Assembly (NCBI GenBank): GCA_028707655.1
Contig: JAQWAN010000158.1
Location: 1-5,284 of the forward strand
Source: Bacteroidaceae bacterium
GTDB taxonomy: Bacteria > Bacteroidota > Bacteroidia > Bacteroidales > Bacteroidaceae
Direction: 5' to 3'
Length of the DNA stretch: 5,284 nucleotides
Part shown: piece by piece, positions 1 to 5,284 of the stretch
How the letters are laid out: the number at the start of each line of letters is the position of its first letter
How positions within the stretch are numbered: position 1 is the first letter of the stretch
Made by a program: the position numbers and the translations under genes
The notes under the pieces: generated by a model
Told to the model about the DNA's origin: nothing
Seen by the model: only the letters and a program-made list of their open reading frames with translations
Databases searched by the model: none

Positions 1-2
1 GA

Positions 3-203
3 ACGGACTTTAGATATGTTACCGATATCATGCCTGCTGCACACGAAACCTTTATGAAAGATTTCTCGATGCGCTATTTCTCTACCCCTAAAAAGATGGG
101 TGCACAAACTGCTGAGGCAAATATTAATGCAGGTATTGCTGCAGCTCAACAAATTATTAACTTTATAAAGAATGGCTGTGAGTATTTTCGTGTAAATAAA
201 TAA
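3..203 (+). CDS. serA: D-3-phosphoglycerate dehydrogenase, C-terminal end (partial, 5' end outside window)
   Basis: Only the last 66 residues are present; the frame is open to the left edge and ends in TAA. Phosphoglycerate dehydrogenase oxidises 3-phosphoglycerate to 3-phosphohydroxypyruvate with NAD, the first step of the phosphorylated serine pathway in the cytoplasm. The segment STPKKMGAQTAEANINAG (fragment residues 27-44) matches the conserved end of the D-2-hydroxyacid dehydrogenase catalytic region. Most family members read TPH-(I/M)-GA there; this one has two lysines (fragment residues 30-31) and no His, as in the Lys-type short PGDH known from Bacteroides and Entamoeba. The protein stops soon after, at FRVNK, so it has no C-terminal ACT domain and presumably no ACT-based serine feedback. 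The DUF1015 gene follows after 15 bp, as commonly seen in Bacteroidales. Another D-2-hydroxyacid dehydrogenase is possible but less likely given this motif and neighbour. Confidence 0.86.
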   Translation, partial: TDFRYVTDIMPAAHETFMKDFSMRYFSTPKKMGAQTAEANINAGIAAAQQIINFIKNGCEYFRVNK

Positions 204-218
204 CTTAAATCTGTCCAT

Positions 219-1466
219 ATGGCAATAGTTAGACCTTTTAAAGGAATCCGACCTCCTCAACAACTCGTTGAGAAGGTTGCTTCTCGCCCTTATGATGTGC
301 TCAACTCTGTTGAAGCTCGAAAAGAGGCAGAAGGCAATGAGATGTCTTTGTATCATATCATTAAACCCGAGATTGATTTTCCTGTTGGTACAGATGAACA
401 TGATCCCTGTATCTATGAAAAAGCGGCTAGTAATTTTCAGCTTTTTCAAGATAAAGGATGGTTACAGCAAGAGGAAAAAGCGTGTTACTATATTTATGCA
501 CAGACCATGAAGGGCAAGACACAATATGGTATTGTTCTATGTGGGGCTGTAGAGGATTACTTGAGTGGTGTAATCAAAAAGCATGAGCTTACACGTAAAG
601 ATAAAGAGGAGGACCGTATGAAGCATGTGCGCGCTACAAACGCTAATATGGAGCCTGTCTTTTTTGCGTATCCGGAGAATGTTCTACTAGATACTATTGT
701 TAAACGCTATACGCAACAAAAGCCGATATACGATTTTGTTGCACCAGACGATGGCTTTGGTCACCAGTTTTGGGTGATTGACCAAACAGAGGATATACAG
801 CAGATAACCGCTGCTTTTGCGGAGATGCCAGCGTTGTATATTGCCGATGGACATCATCGTTCGGCAGCTGCTGCCTTAGTGGGAGCCGAAAAAGCGCAAC
901 TAAATGCACAGCATCGTGGCGACGAGGAGTATAATTTCTTTATGGCCGTTTGTTTTCCAGATAAACAGCTAACCATTCTCGATTATAATAGACTGGTGAC
1001 AGATTTGAATGGTTTATCGGAAGTGGACTTTTTAACGCAATTAGAGACTTCTTTCCATGTGGAGAAAAGGGGAGAAACGGCTTATCGGCCTACGGCTCTT
1101 CATCATTTCTCCCTCTACCTTGCTGGTTCTTGGTATAGCTTAACGGCTAAACCAGATACATACAATGATGCCGACCCAATAGGGGGGCTGGATGTTACCA
1201 TCTCTTCTCGTTATATCTTGGACCAACTTCTTGGTATTACTGACCTTAGAACCGATAAACGCATCGCTTTTGTTGGTGGTATCCGCGGTTTGAACGAGCT
1301 AAAAGATAGAGTGGATAGTGGAGAGATGAAGATGGCACTTGCGCTGTATCCCGTTTCTATGCAGCAGTTAATGGCTATTGCAGATAGTGGCAAAATTATG
1401 CCTCCTAAAACAACTTGGTTTGAACCTAAACTGCGTTCTGGCTTAATTATCCATAAGCTGGTCTAG
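219..1466 (+). CDS. DUF1015 family protein (possible serine-metabolism enzyme)
   Basis: This 415-residue soluble protein is a full-length DUF1015 member. Family marks are the N-terminal IVRPFKGIRP followed by SRPYDVL (residues 3-28), LYHIIKPEID (44-53), the charged block KKHELTRKDKEEDRMKHV (120-137), RATNANMEPVFFAYP (138-152), and ALYIADGHHRSAAA (205-218). No signal peptide or membrane segment is seen. The DGHHR motif at 210-214 is shared with archaeal ParB-fold free-serine kinases (SerK type), which make O-phosphoserine from serine and a nucleotide. Together with its place 15 bp behind serA, this suggests action on serine or phosphoserine, but that is inference and no reaction is shown here. 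The start is the first ATG after the serA stop, matches the family N-terminus, and has no clear Shine-Dalgarno sequence, which is normal for Bacteroidota. It is probably co-transcribed with serA and the next gene. Family assignment is firm; function is open. Confidence 0.93.
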   Translation: MAIVRPFKGIRPPQQLVEKVASRPYDVLNSVEARKEAEGNEMSLYHIIKPEIDFPVGTDEHDPCIYEKAASNFQLFQDKGWLQQEEKACYYIYAQTMKGKTQYGIVLCGAVEDYLSGVIKKHELTRKDKEEDRMKHVRATNANMEPVFFAYPENVLLDTIVKRYTQQKPIYDFVAPDDGFGHQFWVIDQTEDIQQITAAFAEMPALYIADGHHRSAAAALVGAEKAQLNAQHRGDEEYNFFMAVCFPDKQLTILDYNRLVTDLNGLSEVDFLTQLETSFHVEKRGETAYRPTALHHFSLYLAGSWYSLTAKPDTYNDADPIGGLDVTISSRYILDQLLGITDLRTDKRIAFVGGIRGLNELKDRVDSGEMKMALALYPVSMQQLMAIADSGKIMPPKTTWFEPKLRSGLIIHKLV

Positions 1467-1478
1467 TGAAGAAGTAAT

Positions 1479-2081
1479 ATGATAGAAGATAGTTATACCA
1501 CCATTGAGGGTTTATCCGAAGCGATCTATACCGAAAAGAGGAGTAAGTTTTTAGCTTTTGCTATTCCAGTTGAATCGTTAGATACGGTTAAAGAGATAGT
1601 GGATGCTTATCAGAAAAAATATTACGACGCACGCCATGTGTGTTATGCCTATATGTTGGGAGCGGACCGGAACATTTTTCGTGCGAACGATAATGGTGAA
1701 CCATCTGGAACGGCTGGAAAACCCATATTAGGACAGATACGCTCGAAGGAGTTAACCGATATCTTGGTCGTAGTGGTGCGCTATTTTGGAGGAATTAAAT
1801 TGGGAACCGGTGGCCTGGTGGTGGCTTATAAAACGGCAGCCGCTGTTGCTCTAGAAAAGAGTGTTTTCTTAACAAAAACGGTGGATGTCACCGTTCGGAT
1901 AAGCTTTGAATATTGCTTGATGAACGATGTGATGCGTGTGGTTAAAGAGATGGAGCCAACGGTGCTTGAGCGTGTCTTTGAGATGGACTGTAGGATGTCA
2001 CTCTCTATTCGTAAATCGTTGTTTCCCGATTTATTGGATAGATTAACAAAGATTGAACGTTTACGCGTAGAAGAGGAGTAG
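1479..2081 (+). CDS. yigZ: YigZ/IMPACT family protein
   Basis: The 200 residues cover the usual length of bacterial YigZ proteins. The N-terminal IMPACT (UPF0029) domain, about residues 10-130, carries both signature blocks: DNGEPSGTAGKP at 71-82 and RYFGGIKLGTGGL at 101-113, plus DARHVCYAY at 50-58. A smaller C-terminal domain (about 137-195) fits the DUF1949 ferredoxin-like fold. Eukaryotic relatives (IMPACT, Yih1) restrain the Gcn2 amino-acid-starvation kinase. The bacterial role is not settled; nucleic-acid or ribosome binding has been suggested. No membrane segment is present. The gene starts 12 bp after the DUF1015 stop, with a purine-rich GAAGAAG just upstream of ATG, so it is probably the last gene of the serA-DUF1015 operon. 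It converges on the membrane-protein gene with 17 bp between stop codons. Family is certain, molecular function unknown. Confidence 0.93.
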   Translation: MIEDSYTTIEGLSEAIYTEKRSKFLAFAIPVESLDTVKEIVDAYQKKYYDARHVCYAYMLGADRNIFRANDNGEPSGTAGKPILGQIRSKELTDILVVVVRYFGGIKLGTGGLVVAYKTAAAVALEKSVFLTKTVDVTVRISFEYCLMNDVMRVVKEMEPTVLERVFEMDCRMSLSIRKSLFPDLLDRLTKIERLRVEEE

Positions 2082-2098
2082 TCTTAGATTGCTGCTTT

Positions 2099-2653
2099 CT
2101 ACTTTTTTGGTGTAGTAAATCGCATATATGCAAGAATGATTTCTGCAACAAACCGGAACAGTAAAATGATGAAAAATCCCATGATAGGTGCTAAAATCAT
2201 ACCCACTAGTCCGTAATCTCCAGCCATTGGTAGCAGATCTACTATGTTCGAAAAGATGGATAACAGTGCAATAAAGAACCCAATGATACCCACAAAGACA
2301 CCATAACATTCGCCTATGGTGCTAATAAGATTGGCCACAAGTGGCATGGTTACAATTTTAGAATCTTTCTCTACTAACTGTTTTACATCGCAGGAGCGTT
2401 TAAGCCAAATAAGTCCGCAGATAATGCTGGTTGCTACAAATACAAGTATGGCAAGTAGTACGACCACTAAATTTTCTATTCCAGGTCGAAACAAACCTAA
2501 TTCTATGATTCTGTAGATCAAATAGATGGGCAATAAAAAGAAGAGAAGAGAAACGAGCTGGTAAATTCTTACAAATGGTACACGGAAAAATTGTCCATCG
2601 TCTATCGTATCTAGAATAGATGTGAGTGGATTGTGAAACGAATGTTCATTCAT
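2099..2653 (-). CDS. Uncharacterised four-helix integral membrane protein
   Basis: I do not recognise a named family. The protein starting at MNEHSF has 184 residues. After a roughly 25-residue polar N-terminus come four long hydrophobic stretches, at about residues 31-51, 61-85, 114-139 and 146-173 in this numbering. A short polar segment with Cys and charged residues (KRSCDVKQLVEKDSK) lies between helices 2 and 3, and the tail TTPKK is basic. No catalytic motif, signal-peptidase site or soluble domain is visible, so it is probably an inner-membrane protein of unknown role. The ORF could start at an ATG 21 bases further upstream (2674, 191 residues). I chose 2653 because a good Bacteroidetes promoter ends at 2681, which would leave the upstream ATG almost without a leader. 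It seems to be transcribed alone, behind umuC on the same strand. Confidence 0.75.
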   Translation of the reverse strand: MNEHSFHNPLTSILDTIDDGQFFRVPFVRIYQLVSLLFFLLPIYLIYRIIELGLFRPGIENLVVVLLAILVFVATSIICGLIWLKRSCDVKQLVEKDSKIVTMPLVANLISTIGECYGVFVGIIGFFIALLSIFSNIVDLLPMAGDYGLVGMILAPIMGFFIILLFRFVAEIILAYMRFTTPKK

Positions 2654-2680
2654 GGTAGTATATTTTAAGATCATTATCTA

Positions 2681-2713
2681 CAAATATACAATTTAAAGTT
2701 TATTTTTTGCAAA
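2681..2713 (-). promoter_or_regulatory. Bacteroidetes-type sigma-70 promoter for the membrane-protein gene
   Basis: Read on the minus strand, TTTG (2713-2710) is followed after 21 bp by TATATTTG (2688-2681). These match the Bacteroidetes -33 (TTTG) and -7 (TAnnTTTG) elements at an accepted spacing, in an AT-rich gap directly upstream of the gene. Transcription would begin at about 2677-2673, giving a leader of about 20 bases to the ATG at 2653. AT-rich DNA produces such matches by chance, but the full -7 match, spacing and location together make it credible. Confidence 0.6.
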
Positions 2714-2740
2714 ATAAAGATATTTATTTATAAAATATCT
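2700..2740 (-). terminator. Possible AT-rich intrinsic terminator of umuDC
   Basis: On the minus strand the arms AGATATTT (2740-2733) and AAATATCT (2725-2718) form a perfect 8-bp inverted repeat around a 7-base loop. They are followed by a U-rich stretch (TTTATTTTGC, 2717-2708). The upstream arm takes in two bases of the umuC stop codon. The stem has only one G-C pair, so it is weak by standard rules, and only its position right at the gene end supports it. The U-rich part overlaps the -33 element of the next promoter. Confidence 0.35.
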
Positions 2741-3998
2741 ATTTTATTTCTATGATTTCGTTCATATTTGTTGTAAAACGTTTAGATGAATAGTTAACGT
2801 CTACTCCCCATTTTGCAGAATGCCGGCCTTGTGCAGCTAAATAGATACACTCTTTTCCATTCTTCTTTTTTATTAAATCGATGGTCTGACTAATTTTTCG
2901 TCGCTGTGTTCTATCGATGGTATCAAAGAGATTTTGTTGTATGGAATTATCGGTATGTATGCCAGAAACAATTACCCCAATCTTTTTATAGCTATATCCT
3001 TTTCGATAGGTCTTACGTAATACTTCTTTTGCCGATTTTGTGAGCTCCATGGTGTCTGCCGTGGCAATGGAGATCGTTGTGGTTTGTGCATCGCTACATT
3101 GTGGTAGGTCTAGTCTGAAACGACTCGTACCCATAAAAACGGTAAGCATATGTGCAACTGAGTGCTGTGCACGAAGCTTTTCTGCGCAAAGAGCGGTGAA
3201 ACGACTAATATGTTCTGCCAAAATAGAAAAATCGTCGGTGGCTTTTGCTAATGAACGAGAGGTGCAGATAGACTTTTTCTCGGCATGTGAGGAGAGTGTG
3301 ATACAATCTTCTCCGTTCAATTCTCGCCAAGTCTTTACACCATTGCTACCCATAATACGTTGTACCCACGATTTGCTTTTTTGTGCAAAGTCTCCTGCCG
3401 TATGAACGCCTAGCTGTTTTAACTGTTTACTATACCTACGTCCGATGCCCCAAACCTCTTCTATGGGAAAAAGCTGTAGAGCTTTCTTTTGTTTCTGCTC
3501 TGTGTCGATAGAACAGACTCCTTGGTATCCTTTATGCTTTTTGGCAAATTTCGAGGCAATCTTTGCTAAGGTTCTAGTTTGGGCTAGCCCAATTGAAACG
3601 GGGATACCTGTGTTCTTTACCACTGTTTTCCCTATCTTCCTTGTTAGTGTTTCTAGGGTTGCTGGTGCATGGCCCGATAGGTCTAAAAAAGCTTCATCTA
3701 TGCTGTATACCTCGATGTGCTCCACCATCTCTTTTAAGGTGTTCATTACACGCGACGACATATCTCCGTAGAGTGAATAGTTAGAGGAGAAGATGGCTAC
3801 TTCATCTTTATCTTTCCACTGTTTTAATTGAAATGCTGGGGTGCCACGTTGAATGCCTAGTTGTTTTGCCTCTTCGGTTAGCGCTACTACTACGCCATCA
3901 TTATTGGATAGAATAACAACTGGCTTATGCTGCAAATGGGGTTGAAATACCCGTTCACACGAAGCATAAAAATTATTACAATCTACCAATGCAATCAT
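2739..3998 (-). CDS. umuC: DNA polymerase V catalytic subunit UmuC (Y-family translesion polymerase)
   Basis: This 419-residue protein is full length for UmuC (E. coli UmuC has 422). It copies damaged DNA as the polymerase core of Pol V, together with cleaved UmuD dimers. The palm motif DCNNFYASCE (residues 6-15) supplies metal ligand D6 and the probable steric-gate Y11. SNNDGVVVA (31-39) matches the UmuC finger region, and YSIDEAFLDLSG (98-109) gives catalytic D101 and E102. The thumb with helix-hairpin-helix-like VWGIGRRYSKQL is at 182-193, and the little-finger domain spans about 240-345. QQNLF at 354-358 fits the beta-clamp-binding pentapeptide. The C-terminal part (about 365-415, with GRHSAKWGVD) matches the DUF4113 tail of UmuC proteins. 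All key residues are present, so it should be active. Its ATG overlaps the umuD stop as ATGA, giving likely translational coupling. Expression is probably damage-induced, but no SOS operator is visible here. Confidence 0.96.
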   Translation of the reverse strand: MIALVDCNNFYASCERVFQPHLQHKPVVILSNNDGVVVALTEEAKQLGIQRGTPAFQLKQWKDKDEVAIFSSNYSLYGDMSSRVMNTLKEMVEHIEVYSIDEAFLDLSGHAPATLETLTRKIGKTVVKNTGIPVSIGLAQTRTLAKIASKFAKKHKGYQGVCSIDTEQKQKKALQLFPIEEVWGIGRRYSKQLKQLGVHTAGDFAQKSKSWVQRIMGSNGVKTWRELNGEDCITLSSHAEKKSICTSRSLAKATDDFSILAEHISRFTALCAEKLRAQHSVAHMLTVFMGTSRFRLDLPQCSDAQTTTISIATADTMELTKSAKEVLRKTYRKGYSYKKIGVIVSGIHTDNSIQQNLFDTIDRTQRRKISQTIDLIKKKNGKECIYLAAQGRHSAKWGVDVNYSSKRFTTNMNEIIEIK

Positions 3999-4005
3999 TT
4001 TCCTC
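3995..4005 (-). promoter_or_regulatory. umuD/umuC stop-start overlap with GAGGA just upstream
   Basis: The umuD stop TGA (3997-3995) and umuC start ATG (3998-3996) share bases as ATGA. A purine-rich GAGGA (4005-4001) lies two bases before the ATG, inside a longer A/G run. The spacing is shorter than ideal for Shine-Dalgarno pairing, so reinitiation by ribosomes finishing umuD is the simplest way to start umuC and would tie the output of the two subunits together. Confidence 0.6.
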
Positions 4006-4429
4006 TTCTTTTTTTTATGGTATAGGTCACTACTCCCCAGACTCTAAAATCGTTTTCTTGCTCTATGGCTATGGGGGCATAGTTCTTGTTCGCAGGCATC
4101 AGCCAGACCACGCCTTGCTGTATGTGGATAAATTTAAGGGTGAACTCTCCGTCGATGCTACAAACGGCCATATCGCCATTCTGAGGATCTAACGACTTGT
4201 CGATAACTAATATGTCGCCTGCCTCCACACCTGCTTCGACCATGCTGTCTCCTGTAACTCGCCCTAAAAAGGTGCTACTGGGATGTGCTATGAGTTCTCT
4301 ATTTAAGTCGATAGATAGCTCCATATAATCTTGTGCAGGTGATGGAAAGCCCGCACGTATGCTTTCTTCTGCCATTGGTAATAGGAGTTCTTTTTCTTGT
4401 TGTACGGTATATAAATCTATTTTTCCCAT
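3995..4429 (-). CDS. umuD: UmuD, LexA-like self-cleaving subunit of DNA polymerase V
   Basis: The 144-residue protein matches UmuD closely over its whole length (E. coli UmuD has 139). It is an S24-family protein that cleaves itself when stimulated by RecA filaments; the product UmuD' joins UmuC to form Pol V. The likely cleavage site is Ala26-Gly27 in RAGFPSPAQDY, where E. coli has Cys-Gly. The catalytic pair is Ser62 in GDSM (60-63) and Lys99 in EFTLKF (95-100). The body follows the UmuD pattern, with SIDLNRELIAHPS at 39-51 and DGEFTLKF at 93-100. There is no helix-turn-helix DNA-binding domain, so it is not LexA. It begins 44 bp after the nuclease gene and overlaps umuC by 4 bp. That gap holds no match to the TAnnTTTG promoter element and no clear LexA-type palindrome, so transcription may come from further upstream. 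An A8 run lies near the 3' end (4016-4009). Confidence 0.95.
   Translation of the reverse strand: MGKIDLYTVQQEKELLLPMAEESIRAGFPSPAQDYMELSIDLNRELIAHPSSTFLGRVTGDSMVEAGVEAGDILVIDKSLDPQNGDMAVCSIDGEFTLKFIHIQQGVVWLMPANKNYAPIAIEQENDFRVWGVVTYTIKKRRGK
4009..4016 (-). other. A8 homopolymer with slippery heptamer near end of umuD
   Basis: In the umuD frame the codons are ATA AAA AAA AGA AGA GGA AAA TGA, so A AAA AAA forms a perfect -1 slippery heptamer (4016-4010). After a -1 slip the codons read AAG AAG AGG AAA ATG, with no stop, straight into umuC. The run is certain; whether slippage occurs in cells is unknown. A GGGGAG lies 16 bases upstream (4038-4033), further than the usual 10-14 for a stimulating Shine-Dalgarno sequence. 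Confidence 0.45.
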
Positions 4430-4473
4430 TTTAGTGTTGTTGGTGTGAGTAGCCTTTTATTAGTAAGAGGGGG

Positions 4474-5284
4474 CTAGCGTTTACAGATGTTCTTAAAATC
4501 ACAGTAGGCACATTTTTTCTCGTCTGTTGTTTGAACAAAGGGGATAGATGGATTGAATAGATCGCCTAATAAGAGCTCTAGCTGTGTGGTAAACTCTTTG
4601 TCGAAGCTGTTATAGTTGGTTACCTCCTCCTTTTTTCTACTCGCCCCTAGTTTTAAAAGTGGTGAGTAATTTTTATTGGCTGCTTTGTGTATGTAGAGTA
4701 GAGCTGGTTGAATCTTCATCTCTTTGTTGGGTTGCTCTCTTTCTTGCTCTCTTTTTAATAGGGCGCCATAGACAAAGGTTTGAAAATAGTAGCCTGGTCT
4801 GTGGTCGTCTACCTTAAATAGCGATGCGATATCGGTGGCCGATTGTGGTGTTCCTCCTGTTTTGTAATCCACTATTCGTAGGGTGTCGCCCTTTTGGTCG
4901 AGCCGGTCAATATACCCCCCTATTTGGGTTGTTCGTTCGCCTTGACTAGTGGAGAAGGTAATTTTTTCCATCACTTTTTTCTCTAAGCCCTTAATACTAA
5001 AAGGTGCATATTGAAGGTCGAGTTGTAGCAGCTGCTTGGTGTAGCTAACTAAAGCGTTAAAATTAATGAGCTGTAGTCCGTTGTAGAAGGGCTTTTCATT
5101 GGGTGAGATTTGAAAATAACAGGCCTTGAAAGCACGGTCCACATAGTGACGAATACGGGAGCGATCTTTATAAAGGGTTTGTAGCGTTTCTCTATTGATT
5201 AGAGAGGATGCCTGGGTAAGATCGATATAGATGAGCTCCGCTATCTTGTGAAAGAGTGTTCCAAACATCGGTGCATCAATCTCT
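4474..5284 (-). CDS. PD-(D/E)XK nuclease family protein, AddB-like, C-terminal part (5' end outside window)
   Basis: The frame stays open through the right edge, reading EIDAP before MFGTLFH, so the Met at 5268 is internal and the gene is cut by the window. About 269 C-terminal residues are seen; complete AddB-like proteins are usually much longer, with helicase-like N-terminal domains. Numbering from Met5268, GTLFHK (3-8) gives the conserved His of RecB/AddB nucleases. GGYIDRLD (117-124) and LRIVDYKTG (130-138) supply D121, D134 and K136 for metal binding and catalysis, and QTFVY (163-167) is the Q-x3-Y motif. At the end, C253-x2-C256-x5-C262 fits the three C-terminal ligands of an AddB-type iron-sulphur cluster; the fourth Cys would lie off the window. 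It probably processes double-strand breaks for recombination with an AddA/UvrD-like partner, not visible here. CRISPR Cas4-like proteins share these motifs, but the flanking DNA-repair genes and sequence style favour AddB. Confidence 0.85.
   Translation of the reverse strand, partial: EIDAPMFGTLFHKIAELIYIDLTQASSLINRETLQTLYKDRSRIRHYVDRAFKACYFQISPNEKPFYNGLQLINFNALVSYTKQLLQLDLQYAPFSIKGLEKKVMEKITFSTSQGERTTQIGGYIDRLDQKGDTLRIVDYKTGGTPQSATDIASLFKVDDHRPGYYFQTFVYGALLKREQEREQPNKEMKIQPALLYIHKAANKNYSPLLKLGASRKKEEVTNYNSFDKEFTTQLELLLGDLFNPSIPFVQTTDEKKCAYCDFKNICKR

Noticed and set aside
268..1393. Out-of-frame or antisense frames inside DUF1015 (268-510 plus, 700-909 minus, 1211-1393 minus)
   Set aside because: All are shadows of the 415-residue family member, which explains the whole stretch.
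2072..2108. Possible terminator between the convergent genes: AGTAG (2077-2081) and CTACT (2099-2103) followed by T residues
   Set aside because: Only five base pairs with a 17-base loop; too weak to call, although the T run is at the right place for the plus-strand operon.
2061..2516. Frames overlapping the membrane-protein gene (2061-2309 minus, 2316-2516 plus)
   Set aside because: They overlap a longer frame with clear transmembrane pattern and a promoter; neither resembles a real protein.
3040..3784. Plus-strand open frames opposite umuC (3040-3405, 3445-3771, 3593-3784)
   Set aside because: They lie fully antisense to a complete UmuC with all catalytic motifs, and their translations are low-complexity Ser/Val/Cys-rich without domain features.
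3989..4192. Plus-strand frame opposite the umuD 3' half
   Set aside because: Antisense to conserved UmuD sequence, short, and with no recognisable protein character.
4450..4476. TAGCC/GGCTA inverted repeat between the nuclease gene and umuD
   Set aside because: Five-bp stem with a 17-base loop and no following U run on the minus strand; likely chance and not a terminator or operator.
4474..5268. Treating the nuclease as a complete 264-residue protein starting at 5268
   Set aside because: The frame continues upstream to the window edge with EIDAP preceding the conserved FGTLFH motif, so the Met is internal and the gene is truncated by the window.
4474..5284. Cas4-like CRISPR adaptation nuclease
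   Set aside because: The motifs overlap with Cas4, but no repeats or cas genes are present and the layout fits an AddB-like repair nuclease.

Overview
The window looks like a piece of a Bacteroidales-type (Bacteroidota) chromosome. The reasons are: a short phosphoglycerate dehydrogenase lacking an ACT domain and carrying Lys where the usual catalytic His sits, placed just before a DUF1015 gene; little or no Shine-Dalgarno signal at most starts; moderately AT-rich DNA; and one good match to the Bacteroidetes promoter (TTTG, 21 bp, TATATTTG). The genus cannot be decided from this sequence. There are no RNA genes, insertion sequences, CRISPR arrays or long repeats, and no gene-free stretch as long as 300 bases; the longest, between umuC and the membrane-protein gene, is under 100 bases.

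Left part, plus strand (3-2081): the 3' end of serA (first step of serine synthesis), a DUF1015 gene 15 bp later, and a YigZ/IMPACT gene 12 bp after that. The tight spacing suggests one operon whose promoter lies left of the window. DUF1015 has an ADGHHR motif like that of the ParB-fold free-serine kinases, so a role in serine or phosphoserine metabolism is a reasonable but unproven guess.

Middle and right part, minus strand (5284-2099): the 3' portion of an AddB-like PD-(D/E)XK nuclease gene with a C-terminal cysteine cluster, then umuD and umuC, then a lone four-helix membrane protein gene. The umuDC pair forms a classic translesion polymerase V cassette, with an ATGA stop/start overlap. 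Its position 44 bp behind a recombinational-repair nuclease gene groups DNA-repair functions together. The membrane protein gene appears to have its own promoter, and that promoter favours a start codon 21 bases inside the longest ORF. The operons on the two strands converge with only 17 bp between stop codons.

No obviously new multi-gene system is visible. The points most worth a second look are: a slippery A8 run near the end of umuD, where a -1 slip would enter the umuC frame and give a UmuD-UmuC fusion; the DUF1015 link to serine synthesis; the Lys-type SerA; and the compact terminator/promoter region between umuC and the membrane protein gene.
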